A stretch of 33,252 nucleotides of DNA from the NCBI GenBank assembly GCA_003487805.1, contig DNNE01000046.1:4340-37591 (forward strand). The letters run 5' to 3'. Source of the DNA: Blastocatellia bacterium (GTDB taxonomy: Bacteria > Acidobacteriota > Blastocatellia > Pyrinomonadales > Pyrinomonadaceae). Position numbers and translations under genes: made by a program. This document shows positions 7,032-14,613 of this stretch, in pieces. The notes below the pieces were generated by a model. That model was not told the origin of the DNA, did not search any database, and saw nothing but the letters and a program-made list of their open reading frames with translations. Numbering within the stretch: the stretch's first letter is position 1; each line of letters begins with the position of its first letter.

Positions 7032-8162
7032 CTACGGCACTGTTTCGGAGACGACCTTCGAATAATCGCTAACGTTGCCCGCATTATCGACGGCGACGAC
7101 GTAGTAGTAGTAGGTCTTACTGGTCTCCACGTTCGTATCAGTGAAGGTCGTCTTCGAATAGAGAGTCGGCGTAAGTCTGGTCCACTTATCTTTCGCAAGA
7201 TTAGGATCAGTAGAACGATAGAGGATGTATCCAGCCAAATCAGGCTCGGAATTCGGAGCCCAGAATAACGCGATTCGCCCAGGAATTGAGTTCGGGGGCA
7301 ATAGATCGGGCGCCGCCGGCGGATACTTGTCCGGCTGCGACAGCTCAATCGCATTCGAATCAAGACTCTCAACCTGTTTACCTTCGGTCCCTAACGAAAC
7401 CGATCTAACAAAGTAAACATATTTTTCGCCGAACTTGAACTTCTTATCCGGGTATTGTGTGCCGATTACCGGCTCTGGATTCAAAGGCTTTGGTTCCGCG
7501 TCGGGCCGGGCAGCATTGGTTCTATAGACGTTGTAGCCGAGCAGATTTACCGGCGTCGACCCATCAGTGTTCTTTGCCGGCGGTGCCCAGGTGAGGGTGA
7601 TCGCCGTTTCCGACATTTCGTTGCCGGTCCTAATTACGGTGGGGGGTTCGGCGACCTTGGCCGCCGGTTCCATCAGAAAGAAATTCGAGTAGGCTGCCCG
7701 CTGGCCGGCTGAGTTCACATATCGGATGGCGTAACGCAAACGCGCCGGCTCTCCCGCCAATTCCAGCGTATCAGTGTATGTAAGATTCGTGCCGTTCTTC
7801 CGAATCTCGTCGTAAGGAACTGAGCCGATCAAGATCGATCGGGCGCTGAATTGATCCTCGGTAAGCGGCAACGGCGCGGTCGGTTTTTCGGCAACTCGAT
7901 AGACATCCACGCGACGAATACTTTGCACGCTGCCTTCCTTGGCGTTTCGCGGCGGCGCCGGCCAGATAAGAATAACCTGATTGCCTCTTTGAATTCCGGT
8001 GAGCGCCTCGGTGCGTTGGGGCACGCGCTCAATTGGAGGAAGGGGAGGCCTTCGCTTACCGCAGGTCGGAGCCAGCGCGAGCGCGCACAGCCCGAGCAAT
8101 AACATTAAATGACGGGCGGCCGACTTGCGTGTTGCTACTGAAGTTTCGAATCGCGCGGGCAC
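7032..8162 (-). CDS. Fibronectin type III repeat protein, probably exported or lipid-anchored
   Basis: About 376 residues from a GTG at 8162. After an Arg/Lys-rich start a hydrophobic stretch (LMLLLGLCALALAP) ends in a Cys that may be lipidated, although the lipobox is poor. Three FN3-like beta-sandwich domains follow. Their marks are VILIWPAPPRNA, then ITLTWAPP with LLGYNVYRTN, then IALFWAPNSEPDLAGYILYR and a C-terminal YYYYVVAVDNAGNVSDYS. Such domains mediate binding and spacing at the cell surface. The gene begins 20 bp after hslU on the same strand and may be read through from it, though there is no functional link to the protease. ATG 8105 is an alternative start that removes the basic N-terminus; no start has a good ribosome binding site. 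Confidence 0.78.
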   Translation of the reverse strand: MPARFETSVATRKSAARHLMLLLGLCALALAPTCGKRRPPLPPIERVPQRTEALTGIQRGNQVILIWPAPPRNAKEGSVQSIRRVDVYRVAEKPTAPLPLTEDQFSARSILIGSVPYDEIRKNGTNLTYTDTLELAGEPARLRYAIRYVNSAGQRAAYSNFFLMEPAAKVAEPPTVIRTGNEMSETAITLTWAPPAKNTDGSTPVNLLGYNVYRTNAARPDAEPKPLNPEPVIGTQYPDKKFKFGEKYVYFVRSVSLGTEGKQVESLDSNAIELSQPDKYPPAAPDLLPPNSIPGRIALFWAPNSEPDLAGYILYRSTDPNLAKDKWTRLTPTLYSKTTFTDTNVETSKTYYYYVVAVDNAGNVSDYSKVVSETVP

Positions 8163-8181
8163 GGTGTGTTGGAGGACTGTC

Positions 8182-9618
8182 TTAAAGAATATAGCGACTG
8201 AGATCCTGATCCTTGACGGTGTCAGCGAGCATCTTCTCAACGTAAGCAGCGTCGATCAGCTGGTCCTTTGGTTGCAAGTCAGGCCCCTCGAAACTGATTT
8301 CGTCGAGCAGCCGTTCCATGATCGTATGCAGGCGGCGAGCGCCGATGTCTTCGGTTTGCTGATTTACCTGCGCGGAAAAATTTGCGATGGCATCAATCGC
8401 ATCGGGCGCAAACTCCAGCTTCACGCCTTCTGTTTCCATCAACGCTCGATATTGTCTTACCAGTGAATTCTTAGGCTCAACCAGAATGCGTTTGAAGTCA
8501 TCGATCGTCAGGGATTCCAACTCGACTCGAATTGGAAACCGGCCCTGCAGCTCCGGAATCAGATCGGACGGCTTGGAAACATGAAACGCCCCGGCCGCGA
8601 TGAACAGAATGTGATCGGTGCGCACCATGCCATAGCGCGTGTTCACGGTTGTGCCTTCGACGATCGGCAGGATGTCGCGCTGCACGCCTTCACGCGAGAC
8701 GTCAGGGCCATGGCCCGATTCGCGTCCGGCAATCTTGTCAATCTCATCGAGGAAGATAATTCCCGACGATTCGACCCGTTCCAGCGAGGCCCGGGCGACG
8801 GCATCCATGTCGATCAGGCGCTCTTCTTCTTCCTGCATCAAATACTCCATCGCCTCATCGACGCGCATCTTGCGTCGTTTGCTGCGACCCTGGAACATAT
8901 TGCCCAACATATCTTTCATGTTGATGCCCATCTCTTCCACGCCCATGGGCCCGGCAAATTCAATGGTCGGAAAATTCTTTTCGCGCACTTCCATTTCGAC
9001 CAGCCGGTTGTCGAGCTTGCCCGAGCGCAACTGCGTTCGCAGCTTCTCGCGCGTCCGCGCAAAATTCTCGTCCTTCGGCTCATTGTCCGGGACCAGCACC
9101 GGAGCAGTCGTCTCGCCCGAGTCGAAATCAAAGAGAGCACTGGGAGACGAAGACTTTGGCGGCGGCAGCAGGATATCGAGGATTCGCTCTTCGACGTTTA
9201 GCTCCGCCTTGTCGGTGATTTCGTCGACCTTTTCCTGACGCGTCATCTCGACCGCAATCTCCGTCAGATCGCGAATCATGCTTTCGACATCGCGTCCGAC
9301 ATATCCAACTTCGGTGAATTTCGAAGCTTCAACTTTCAGGAAAGGGGAGTTCGACATCCGCGCCAGCCGCCGCGCGATCTCAGTCTTGCCGACGCCGGTT
9401 GAGCCAATCATGATGATGTTTTTGGGAATCACATCAGCGGCGAGATCGGGAGCGAGTTTCTTTCGGCGCACGCGATTGCGCAGCGCGATCGCGACCGCGC
9501 GTTTGGCAGCCTTTTGTCCGACGACGTGTTTGTCCAACTCCGCGACGATCTGCCGCGGCGTTAGCTCGTCAAGCCTGACTTCCGGCTCTTCACTTTCACC
9601 TGCAAGATAAATAACCAT
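8182..9618 (-). CDS. hslU: ATP-dependent protease ATPase subunit HslU (ClpY)
   Basis: From the ATG at 9618 this is a 478-residue AAA+ unfoldase that feeds substrates into the HslV peptidase. Walker A is GSTGVGKT (72-79), the pore loop GYVG 105-108, Walker B IIFLDE (287-292), and sensor GRFPIRVEL follows. The C-terminus ends in DLSRYIL, the tail that inserts into HslV and activates it. The I-domain (about 115-275) is longer than in E. coli (443 residues in total) and carries a Pro/Ser/Asp-rich stretch near 152-185. A TTG at 9633 is a possible earlier start. It lies 59 bp after hslV in the same operon. Confidence 0.96.
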   Translation of the reverse strand: MVIYLAGESEEPEVRLDELTPRQIVAELDKHVVGQKAAKRAVAIALRNRVRRKKLAPDLAADVIPKNIIMIGSTGVGKTEIARRLARMSNSPFLKVEASKFTEVGYVGRDVESMIRDLTEIAVEMTRQEKVDEITDKAELNVEERILDILLPPPKSSSPSALFDFDSGETTAPVLVPDNEPKDENFARTREKLRTQLRSGKLDNRLVEMEVREKNFPTIEFAGPMGVEEMGINMKDMLGNMFQGRSKRRKMRVDEAMEYLMQEEEERLIDMDAVARASLERVESSGIIFLDEIDKIAGRESGHGPDVSREGVQRDILPIVEGTTVNTRYGMVRTDHILFIAAGAFHVSKPSDLIPELQGRFPIRVELESLTIDDFKRILVEPKNSLVRQYRALMETEGVKLEFAPDAIDAIANFSAQVNQQTEDIGARRLHTIMERLLDEISFEGPDLQPKDQLIDAAYVEKMLADTVKDQDLSRYIL

Positions 9619-9677
9619 TTCAGAATTCAACAACTGTCGACCGCCAACGCTTCATGCATTTTGTTCAGCTTCGAAAG

Positions 9678-10226
9678 TCACAACTCTTCGACGACGATAT
9701 TCGAGTTGCTGTAAATACAAATCTCGCCGGCAATGCGCATGGCTTCAAGCGCGATTTCGCGGGCGGACATTTTCGTATTCGCAATCAAGGCGCGCGCAGC
9801 CGCCAGTGCATACGACCCGCCGGAACCAATCGCCAGCACGCCGTCGTCCGGTGAAATAACATCGCCATTACCCGATAGCAGAAAGGAGCTCTTTTCATCG
9901 GCGACCACCAGCAACGCCTCCAGATGACGGAGAATCTTGTCCGTTCGCCATTCCTTACTCAGTTCAATCGCCGCCCGATCCAGATTTCCATGATACTGCT
10001 CGAGCTTGCCTTCGAAGCGCGTCAACAGTGAAAAGGCATCACCAGTTGCCCCGGCAAAGCCGGCAAGAATCTTGTCATTGTACAGCCGCCGGACCTTTCT
10101 GGCGCTGGCTTTCATGACCGTCTCGCCCACTGTTACCTGGCCATCACCGGCCATCGCTATGCGGTCGTCGCGGCGCACCAGCAACACTGTCGTGCTTCGC
10201 ACTACCGGAGAATTTTTTCTCTTCAT
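9678..10226 (-). CDS. hslV: ATP-dependent protease peptidase subunit HslV (ClpQ)
   Basis: A 182-residue threonine peptidase, proteasome beta-subunit-like, forming a double hexamer capped by HslU. The catalytic residue is T12 in RSTTVLLVRRDD, so about 11 residues must be removed before it is active. GDGQVTVG and the C-terminal IYSNSNIVVEEL agree with the family. The propeptide is longer than in E. coli, where only Met is removed. The ATG at 10226 has no clear Shine-Dalgarno, and the best promoter would give a leader of only a few bases. In-frame sequence upstream to 10424 is rejected because it would span that promoter and lacks homology-like features. Confidence 0.95.
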   Translation of the reverse strand: MKRKNSPVVRSTTVLLVRRDDRIAMAGDGQVTVGETVMKASARKVRRLYNDKILAGFAGATGDAFSLLTRFEGKLEQYHGNLDRAAIELSKEWRTDKILRHLEALLVVADEKSSFLLSGNGDVISPDDGVLAIGSGGSYALAAARALIANTKMSAREIALEAMRIAGEICIYSNSNIVVEEL

Positions 10227-10238
10227 TGGCAAGAGAGC

Positions 10239-10268
10239 ACTATAGGAACTGGCGCAAACATTAGTCAA
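10239..10268 (-). promoter_or_regulatory. Sigma-70-like promoter of hslVU
   Basis: On the minus strand TTGACT (10263-10268) is followed after 18 bp by TATAGT (10239-10244), each 5/6 to consensus. The expected start of transcription (about 10232) is only about 6 bases before the hslV ATG at 10226. Confidence 0.6.
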
Positions 10269-10294
10269 GCGAGCCACTCTAAACTGTGCGATAC

Positions 10295-10321
10295 TTGCGA
10301 ACGATATAGTTGCGCTATTAT
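10295..10321 (+). promoter_or_regulatory. Candidate promoter of the amidotransferase operon
   Basis: A good -10 box TATTAT (10316-10321) lies 45 bp before the ATG at 10366. The -35 is weak (TTGCGA, 10295-10300, spacer 15). It would fire divergently from the hslVU promoter. Confidence 0.35.
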
Positions 10322-10365
10322 GTTCGTCGTAAGCCAAATATTTTCCGGAGAGATTCTCTGATCGC

Positions 10366-11133
10366 ATGAAGAGACAAGAAAGACCGCGCATCGGCATCAC
10401 GATGCGGCTTGAGCTTGAGACCAATCGCTTCTATCTCGCGCGCTATTACAGCGAGGCAGTGGAAGCCGCGGGCGGACTGCCCGTGCACGTGTCATTGATT
10501 CCGAATCGCGAATACATTGCCGGCGTCATGGCAGGCATCGATGGATTGCTTTTGCCCGGCAGCGATTCCGACATGGACCCTTTACGATACGGCCACGAGC
10601 CGCAACCTCAGCTTGGGAGCGTGCATCCGGAAAAGGATGCCACCGATTTGTTGGCGCTCGAAGAAGCCGAACCGTGCGCCACGCCCGTCTTCGCAATTTG
10701 TTTTGGCATTCAGTCGTTGAATGTATTTCGTGGCGGAACCTTGATCCAGGACATTCCCAGCCAACACTCAAACGCCATCAATCATAATCAGGGCGCGCCG
10801 CGCGAACGGCATTCGCATCGCGTGCGAATTCTGGATGGCAGCTTGCTTCATCAACTTGCAGGAGGCGCGACTGCGTCCGTCAACAGCCACCATCATCAGG
10901 CGATCGATACCTTGGGAAGGGAACTGGTGGCGACCGCTTGGGCATCAGACGGATTAGTAGAAGCGGTGGAAGATCCGCGTAGTGATCGCTTCGTCGTCGG
11001 CGTCCAGTGGCATCCCGAGCTGGCCTGGGAACGCGATCCTCTTTCGCAGGCGCTCTTTGCTCGCTTTGTAGATGAAGCGCGCAACTTTGCCGGCACAAAG
11101 CAGAAGCAGAATGAGGATGCGGTGAATGCCTGA
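10366..11133 (+). CDS. Class-I glutamine amidotransferase-like hydrolase (peptidase C26, PuuD-like)
   Basis: A 255-residue cytoplasmic enzyme. The nucleophile elbow is AICFGIQSLNV with C112, and the catalytic His/Glu pair is VQWHPE (H216, E218). LLLPGSDSDMDP and NSHHHQAID match the gamma-glutamyl-gamma-aminobutyrate hydrolase family, which cleaves gamma-glutamyl amides in polyamine breakdown. No polyamine genes are near, so the natural substrate may be another gamma-glutamyl compound. Its stop lies inside the next gene (8-bp overlap), indicating one operon with the SDR and NamZ-like genes. Confidence 0.88.
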   Translation: MKRQERPRIGITMRLELETNRFYLARYYSEAVEAAGGLPVHVSLIPNREYIAGVMAGIDGLLLPGSDSDMDPLRYGHEPQPQLGSVHPEKDATDLLALEEAEPCATPVFAICFGIQSLNVFRGGTLIQDIPSQHSNAINHNQGAPRERHSHRVRILDGSLLHQLAGGATASVNSHHHQAIDTLGRELVATAWASDGLVEAVEDPRSDRFVVGVQWHPELAWERDPLSQALFARFVDEARNFAGTKQKQNEDAVNA

Positions 11134-11926
11134 TACGAACGTCGCTTCCGGATCCAACCTGCTTGAGTCCGTAAGTCTGAAGGACCGCGTCGCCCTGGTT
11201 ACTGGTGGCTCGCGAGGCATCGGACGTGCGGCGGTGGAATGCTTTGTTAAGCTCGGCGCGAATGTGATCGTGAATTACGTCCGGGACGAGAAGGCTGCGA
11301 GCGGCGTTGTTACTGAAGCCGAAACCAGCGGTGTCGGCGCGTTGGCAGTTCAAGCGAATGTTTCAGATCCGGCGCAGGCTCAAAAACTGGTGGATGCAAC
11401 TATTCAGCATTTTGGGCGCGTCGATTTTCTGGTTTGCAACGCCGGCATCTGGGAAGGATCTCCGATCGATCAGATGGCCGAAGAAGTTTGGGATCGAACC
11501 ATCGATCTGAATCTCAAAGGAACCTGGGCCGCCTGTCATGCCGCGGTCCCGCAGATGAAGCGACAGCAGTCCGGTCGAATTGTGATTGTGAGCTCGACTG
11601 CGGGTCAGCGCGGCGAAGCAAACGTTTCGAACTATGCCGCGTCAAAAGGCGGGCAGATATCTTTCACAAAATCGCTGGCAGCGGAACTGGGCCCATTCGG
11701 CATCAATGTGAATTCAGTTGCGCCGGGATGGGTGGACACAGACATGTGCGCCGACGTGTTCGCCGAACCCGGCTATCGCAAGTCAATTGAGAATGGAATA
11801 CCGGTCGGACGAGTTGCCACACCAGAAGACATCGCGTGGCCGATTGTTTTTCTGTGCACCGAGTGGGCCCGGCACATCAACGGTGAGATTCTGAACGTCA
11901 ACGGCGGGTCAGTTCTGTGCGGCTAA
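11126..11926 (+). CDS. Short-chain dehydrogenase/reductase (FabG-like)
   Basis: A 266-residue classical SDR. The cofactor site is TGGSRGIG (26-33), NAG lies at 105-107, and the catalytic Ser156/157, Tyr170 and Lys174 (YAASK) are all present. NVNSVAPGWVDTDM and the C-terminal NGEILNVNGGSVLCG are typical of the 3-oxoacyl-ACP reductase branch, but many FabG-like enzymes act on sugars or other alcohols. The N-terminal 20 residues are an extra tail. It overlaps the amidotransferase gene by 8 bp, and the next gene starts 10 bp on. Because it is not in a fatty-acid synthesis cluster, housekeeping FabG is unlikely; substrate unknown. Confidence 0.9.
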   Translation: MPDTNVASGSNLLESVSLKDRVALVTGGSRGIGRAAVECFVKLGANVIVNYVRDEKAASGVVTEAETSGVGALAVQANVSDPAQAQKLVDATIQHFGRVDFLVCNAGIWEGSPIDQMAEEVWDRTIDLNLKGTWAACHAAVPQMKRQQSGRIVIVSSTAGQRGEANVSNYAASKGGQISFTKSLAAELGPFGINVNSVAPGWVDTDMCADVFAEPGYRKSIENGIPVGRVATPEDIAWPIVFLCTEWARHINGEILNVNGGSVLCG

Positions 11927-11936
11927 GGTCTTGTAA

Positions 11937-13121
11937 ATGAAGAGAGAGGTAAAACGAATTAAGCTTGGAATTGAGCGTCTGCTTGACGAGAAGCTCGATC
12001 TGATTCGCGGTAAGCGGCTGGCACTGGTGTGCAACCAGGCCTCGGTCGATCACAGTTTTCGCCACGCGGCCGACCTCTTTCACGATCATCCAGACACTAA
12101 TCTAACCACGTTGTTCGGGCCACAGCACGGAATTCGCGGCGACGTCCAGGACAATATGATTGAGACGGAACACGCGACTGATCGCAAGACTGGCCTGCCA
12201 ATTTATTCTCTTTATAGCGAGACCCGCGAGCCAACCGAAGAGATGTTGCGTGACGTTGATGTGATCGTGTTCGATCTCCAGGACGTCGGCACACGCATCT
12301 ATACATTTGTTTATACCCTGGCGAACTGCATGCGCGCCGCGAGGAAACTCGGAAAGAAAGTAATCGCCTGCGATCGCCCAAATCCGATCAACGGAGTGCA
12401 GACCGAAGGGGCCGTGCTCGATCCGGCGTTCGCTTCTTTTGTAGGTCAATTCCCAATCGCCACGCGCCACGGCATGACTGTCTGCGAACTGGGCCGGATG
12501 TTCAATGAGCAATTTGGAATCGGCTGTGACCTTGAATGCGTCACTATGTCAGGCTGGTCGCGCGAGCTTTGGTACGACCAAACTGATGGGCCCTGGGTTT
12601 TGCCATCGCCCAACATGCCGACGCTCGACAGCGCCACGGTCTTTCCCGGTTCCGTTCACCTGGAAGGAACCCAGATGTCTGAGGGGCGTGGGACCACTCG
12701 GCCATTTGAGCTGGTCGGGGCGCCGTACATCGATGCCGGCGCCTTCGCGACAGAGCTGCTCCGCCTGGAATTGCCGGGCGTTTATTTTCGCTCGTGCGTC
12801 TTTATGCCAACTTTTCAAAAACATGCAGGGAAGGGATGCGGCGGTGTGCAGATTCATGTGACTGATCGCGAGACCTTCAGACCGGCGATCTCCGGAGTAG
12901 GGGTGGTGAAGACGGCATTCGATATGTACCCGGGGGACTTCCTCTGGAAGGATCCGCCGTACGAATACGAATATGATCGGAATCCGTTTGATTTGATCGC
13001 GGGGACAGATAAGGTACGGGAAGCCATCGAGCGAAGAGAGTCGGTCAGCGCGATCGAGCGATCATGGGAGCAGCCGCTCGAAGAGTTCAATCGTGTTCGG
13101 GCCAGGTTTCTCCTTTATTAA
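11937..13121 (+). CDS. DUF1343 family protein, NamZ-like exo-N-acetylmuramidase
   Basis: A 394-residue protein matching the NamZ family (glycoside hydrolase family GH171), which removes N-acetylmuramic acid from the non-reducing end of peptidoglycan fragments. Family blocks visible are GKRLALVCNQASVD, TLFGPQHGIRGD, DVIVFDLQDVGTRIYTFVYT, DRPNPI, PSPNMPTLDSATVFPG and EGTQMSEGRGTTRPFE. There is no signal peptide, whereas B. subtilis NamZ is secreted; here the enzyme would act in the cytoplasm, or be exported by another route. It is the last gene of the amidotransferase-SDR operon, which may together process imported cell-wall pieces; this last point is an inference. Confidence 0.9.
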   Translation: MKREVKRIKLGIERLLDEKLDLIRGKRLALVCNQASVDHSFRHAADLFHDHPDTNLTTLFGPQHGIRGDVQDNMIETEHATDRKTGLPIYSLYSETREPTEEMLRDVDVIVFDLQDVGTRIYTFVYTLANCMRAARKLGKKVIACDRPNPINGVQTEGAVLDPAFASFVGQFPIATRHGMTVCELGRMFNEQFGIGCDLECVTMSGWSRELWYDQTDGPWVLPSPNMPTLDSATVFPGSVHLEGTQMSEGRGTTRPFELVGAPYIDAGAFATELLRLELPGVYFRSCVFMPTFQKHAGKGCGGVQIHVTDRETFRPAISGVGVVKTAFDMYPGDFLWKDPPYEYEYDRNPFDLIAGTDKVREAIERRESVSAIERSWEQPLEEFNRVRARFLLY

Positions 13122-13246
13122 TAGTTATCGGCAGCGTCAGCAGTGGTTGAGCCGACAGCTCATGAGTCTTATTAGATTCGAAATGTGGCCCTCTCCGATA
13201 ATTCGCGCACTTAAAGTAAACTAAGAGCGTCCGCAGGAGGAGTTTT

Positions 13247-13669
13247 TTGGTAACCAGAGAGATTGATCGCAGCGCCGTAAAGGCGCCGGGTCGAGCGTGG
13301 TTGTTGGCGCTTGGCGCTTGGGCTGTGCCGGGGCTTGGGCATCTGGCGCAAAGGAAATGGGCGCGCGGTCTCTTATTAGGCGGCGTCGTTTGGGTGATGT
13401 TTTTCACTGGCCTGGCCCTGGGGGGGCACCTTTTTAGAATCTCCGGCAACGACCAGGGATTTTCCGCTTTACTTCAACTGTTGCCGATGAGCGCGAACTT
13501 TGGGGCCGGTCTGCTTTATATCTTTTGCTGGTTAACGAACACTGGATTCGTTGAGCAAGCCCAGCGCGTGACCTACGAATACGGCAATACTTTCTTGCTG
13601 GTGGCGGGATTGTTGAACTACCTGGCGATGCTCGACGCCTTTGATATCGCCGCCGGGAGGAAGCCATGA
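13247..13669 (+). CDS. Small polytopic membrane protein (about four helices)
   Basis: A 140-residue protein read from a TTG start supported by AGGAGGA at 13235-13241, six bases ahead. Hydrophobic segments lie near residues 17-32, 40-58, 72-95 and 112-130. The first holds AWAVPGLGHLAQRKW, the pattern of short membrane proteins annotated as DUF6677 or TM2-like (P-G-x-G-H-x-x-x-x-x-W). No enzymatic residues are evident. Its stop overlaps the next ATG (ATGA), so it is coupled to the 57-residue protein and leads the recO-lptFG operon. Confidence 0.75.
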   Translation: MVTREIDRSAVKAPGRAWLLALGAWAVPGLGHLAQRKWARGLLLGGVVWVMFFTGLALGGHLFRISGNDQGFSALLQLLPMSANFGAGLLYIFCWLTNTGFVEQAQRVTYEYGNTFLLVAGLLNYLAMLDAFDIAAGRKP

Positions 13670-13839
13670 GACACGTTCTATGGATGACTCTCTTCGCTTC
13701 GTTGACGGCGGTCGTGTTCGGAGTGGTAGCCAAAGGATCCGATCGGCAACGGCTCATCTACGGATTGAAAGTCTTCGCTGAGTTCATCGTCGTTGCATTC
13801 ATCCTTGGATGGATTTTGTATTTTCTCCCACTTCGCTGA
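13666..13839 (+). CDS. 57-residue membrane protein, translationally coupled
   Basis: The ATG at 13666 overlaps the stop of the preceding gene and follows GGGAGGAAG, a good ribosome binding site. The product begins MRHVLWMTLFASLTAVVFGV and has two hydrophobic helices (about 3-22 and 37-55) joined by a short basic loop (KGSDRQR). It ends 24 bp before recO. Size and topology suggest a partner subunit of the polytopic protein encoded just before it; no function is known to me. Confidence 0.7.
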   Translation: MRHVLWMTLFASLTAVVFGVVAKGSDRQRLIYGLKVFAEFIVVAFILGWILYFLPLR

Positions 13840-13863
13840 TCTTAACTCAGAGCGTGAACTCGC

Positions 13864-14604
13864 ATGCGCTTAGTCACCACAGACGCAATCGTCCTCCGCA
13901 GTTACAATCTGGCTGAATCTGATCGAATTGTTCTGTGCCTAACGCGCAGCTCGGGTTTGATTCGCGCAGTTGCCAAAGGCGCGCGCCGGATGAAGAGCCG
14001 CTTTGGCGCTGCCCTCGAGCCTTTCACCGTGATCAAGCTTTCGTTTCACGAAAAGGAAAATCGTGAACTTGTAACCATGTCGAGTGCGGAGATAGTGAAA
14101 TCGCACTTCGATCTCAACTCGAATTTTGAGACCGCCGAGGTGCTCGCCTACATGGGAGAGATGGTCGCGGAATTTGCGCCACCTCATGAAGCGGATGAGC
14201 TATTGTTTCGAATGTTGATTGCCTGTGTCGAGGCCCTCTCGCAACGAAAAGGAAGCGAGCGCGTGCTGACGCGCTATTTTGAGATTTGGCTTCTGCGATT
14301 GGCAGGCCTGTTTCCGGATCTGGGGGCATGCACAAAGTGCGGAGCCGAACTGGGTCCGTCGGACCGAACCGCGGTCGACGCTGAGCTACAGCCTCGATGT
14401 AACAAATGCAGCCCGGCCAACGCCTCGTTGTTATCATCCGAAGCGATGAACATTATTCGTTCGACCCATCAGTTGTCGCCCCTGAAGTTCGCTGAGAACC
14501 ATCTTTCAGAAAGCCAGTATGCTGAGATTGGCGATCTCACCCATCGCTTGATTACCAGAGCAATCGACCGCCGGCCGCGCACGCTGGTAGCCGCGGGCCG
14601 CTAG
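13864..14604 (+). CDS. recO: DNA repair protein RecO
   Basis: A 246-residue recombination mediator that loads RecA onto SSB-coated DNA together with RecR. The N-terminal OB-fold (1-80) includes TTDAIVLRSYNLAESDRIV and the VAKGARRMKSRFGAALEPF block. A C4 zinc site is formed by C156, C159, C179 and C182 (CTKCGAE...RCNKCSP), as in RecO proteins with an intact zinc finger. It lies between the 57-residue membrane protein and lptFG, with a 9-bp gap to the latter. Confidence 0.94.
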   Translation: MRLVTTDAIVLRSYNLAESDRIVLCLTRSSGLIRAVAKGARRMKSRFGAALEPFTVIKLSFHEKENRELVTMSSAEIVKSHFDLNSNFETAEVLAYMGEMVAEFAPPHEADELLFRMLIACVEALSQRKGSERVLTRYFEIWLLRLAGLFPDLGACTKCGAELGPSDRTAVDAELQPRCNKCSPANASLLSSEAMNIIRSTHQLSPLKFAENHLSESQYAEIGDLTHRLITRAIDRRPRTLVAAGR

Positions 14605-14613
14605 ACGAAAACC

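Noticed and set aside
6871..7065. 64-residue frame across the 33-bp inverted repeat
   Set aside because: Starts within a terminator T-tract and mostly encodes repeat arms; no ribosome binding site.
8581..9238. Two overlapping frames opposite hslU
   Set aside because: Antisense to highly conserved hslU motifs; composition is artefactual.
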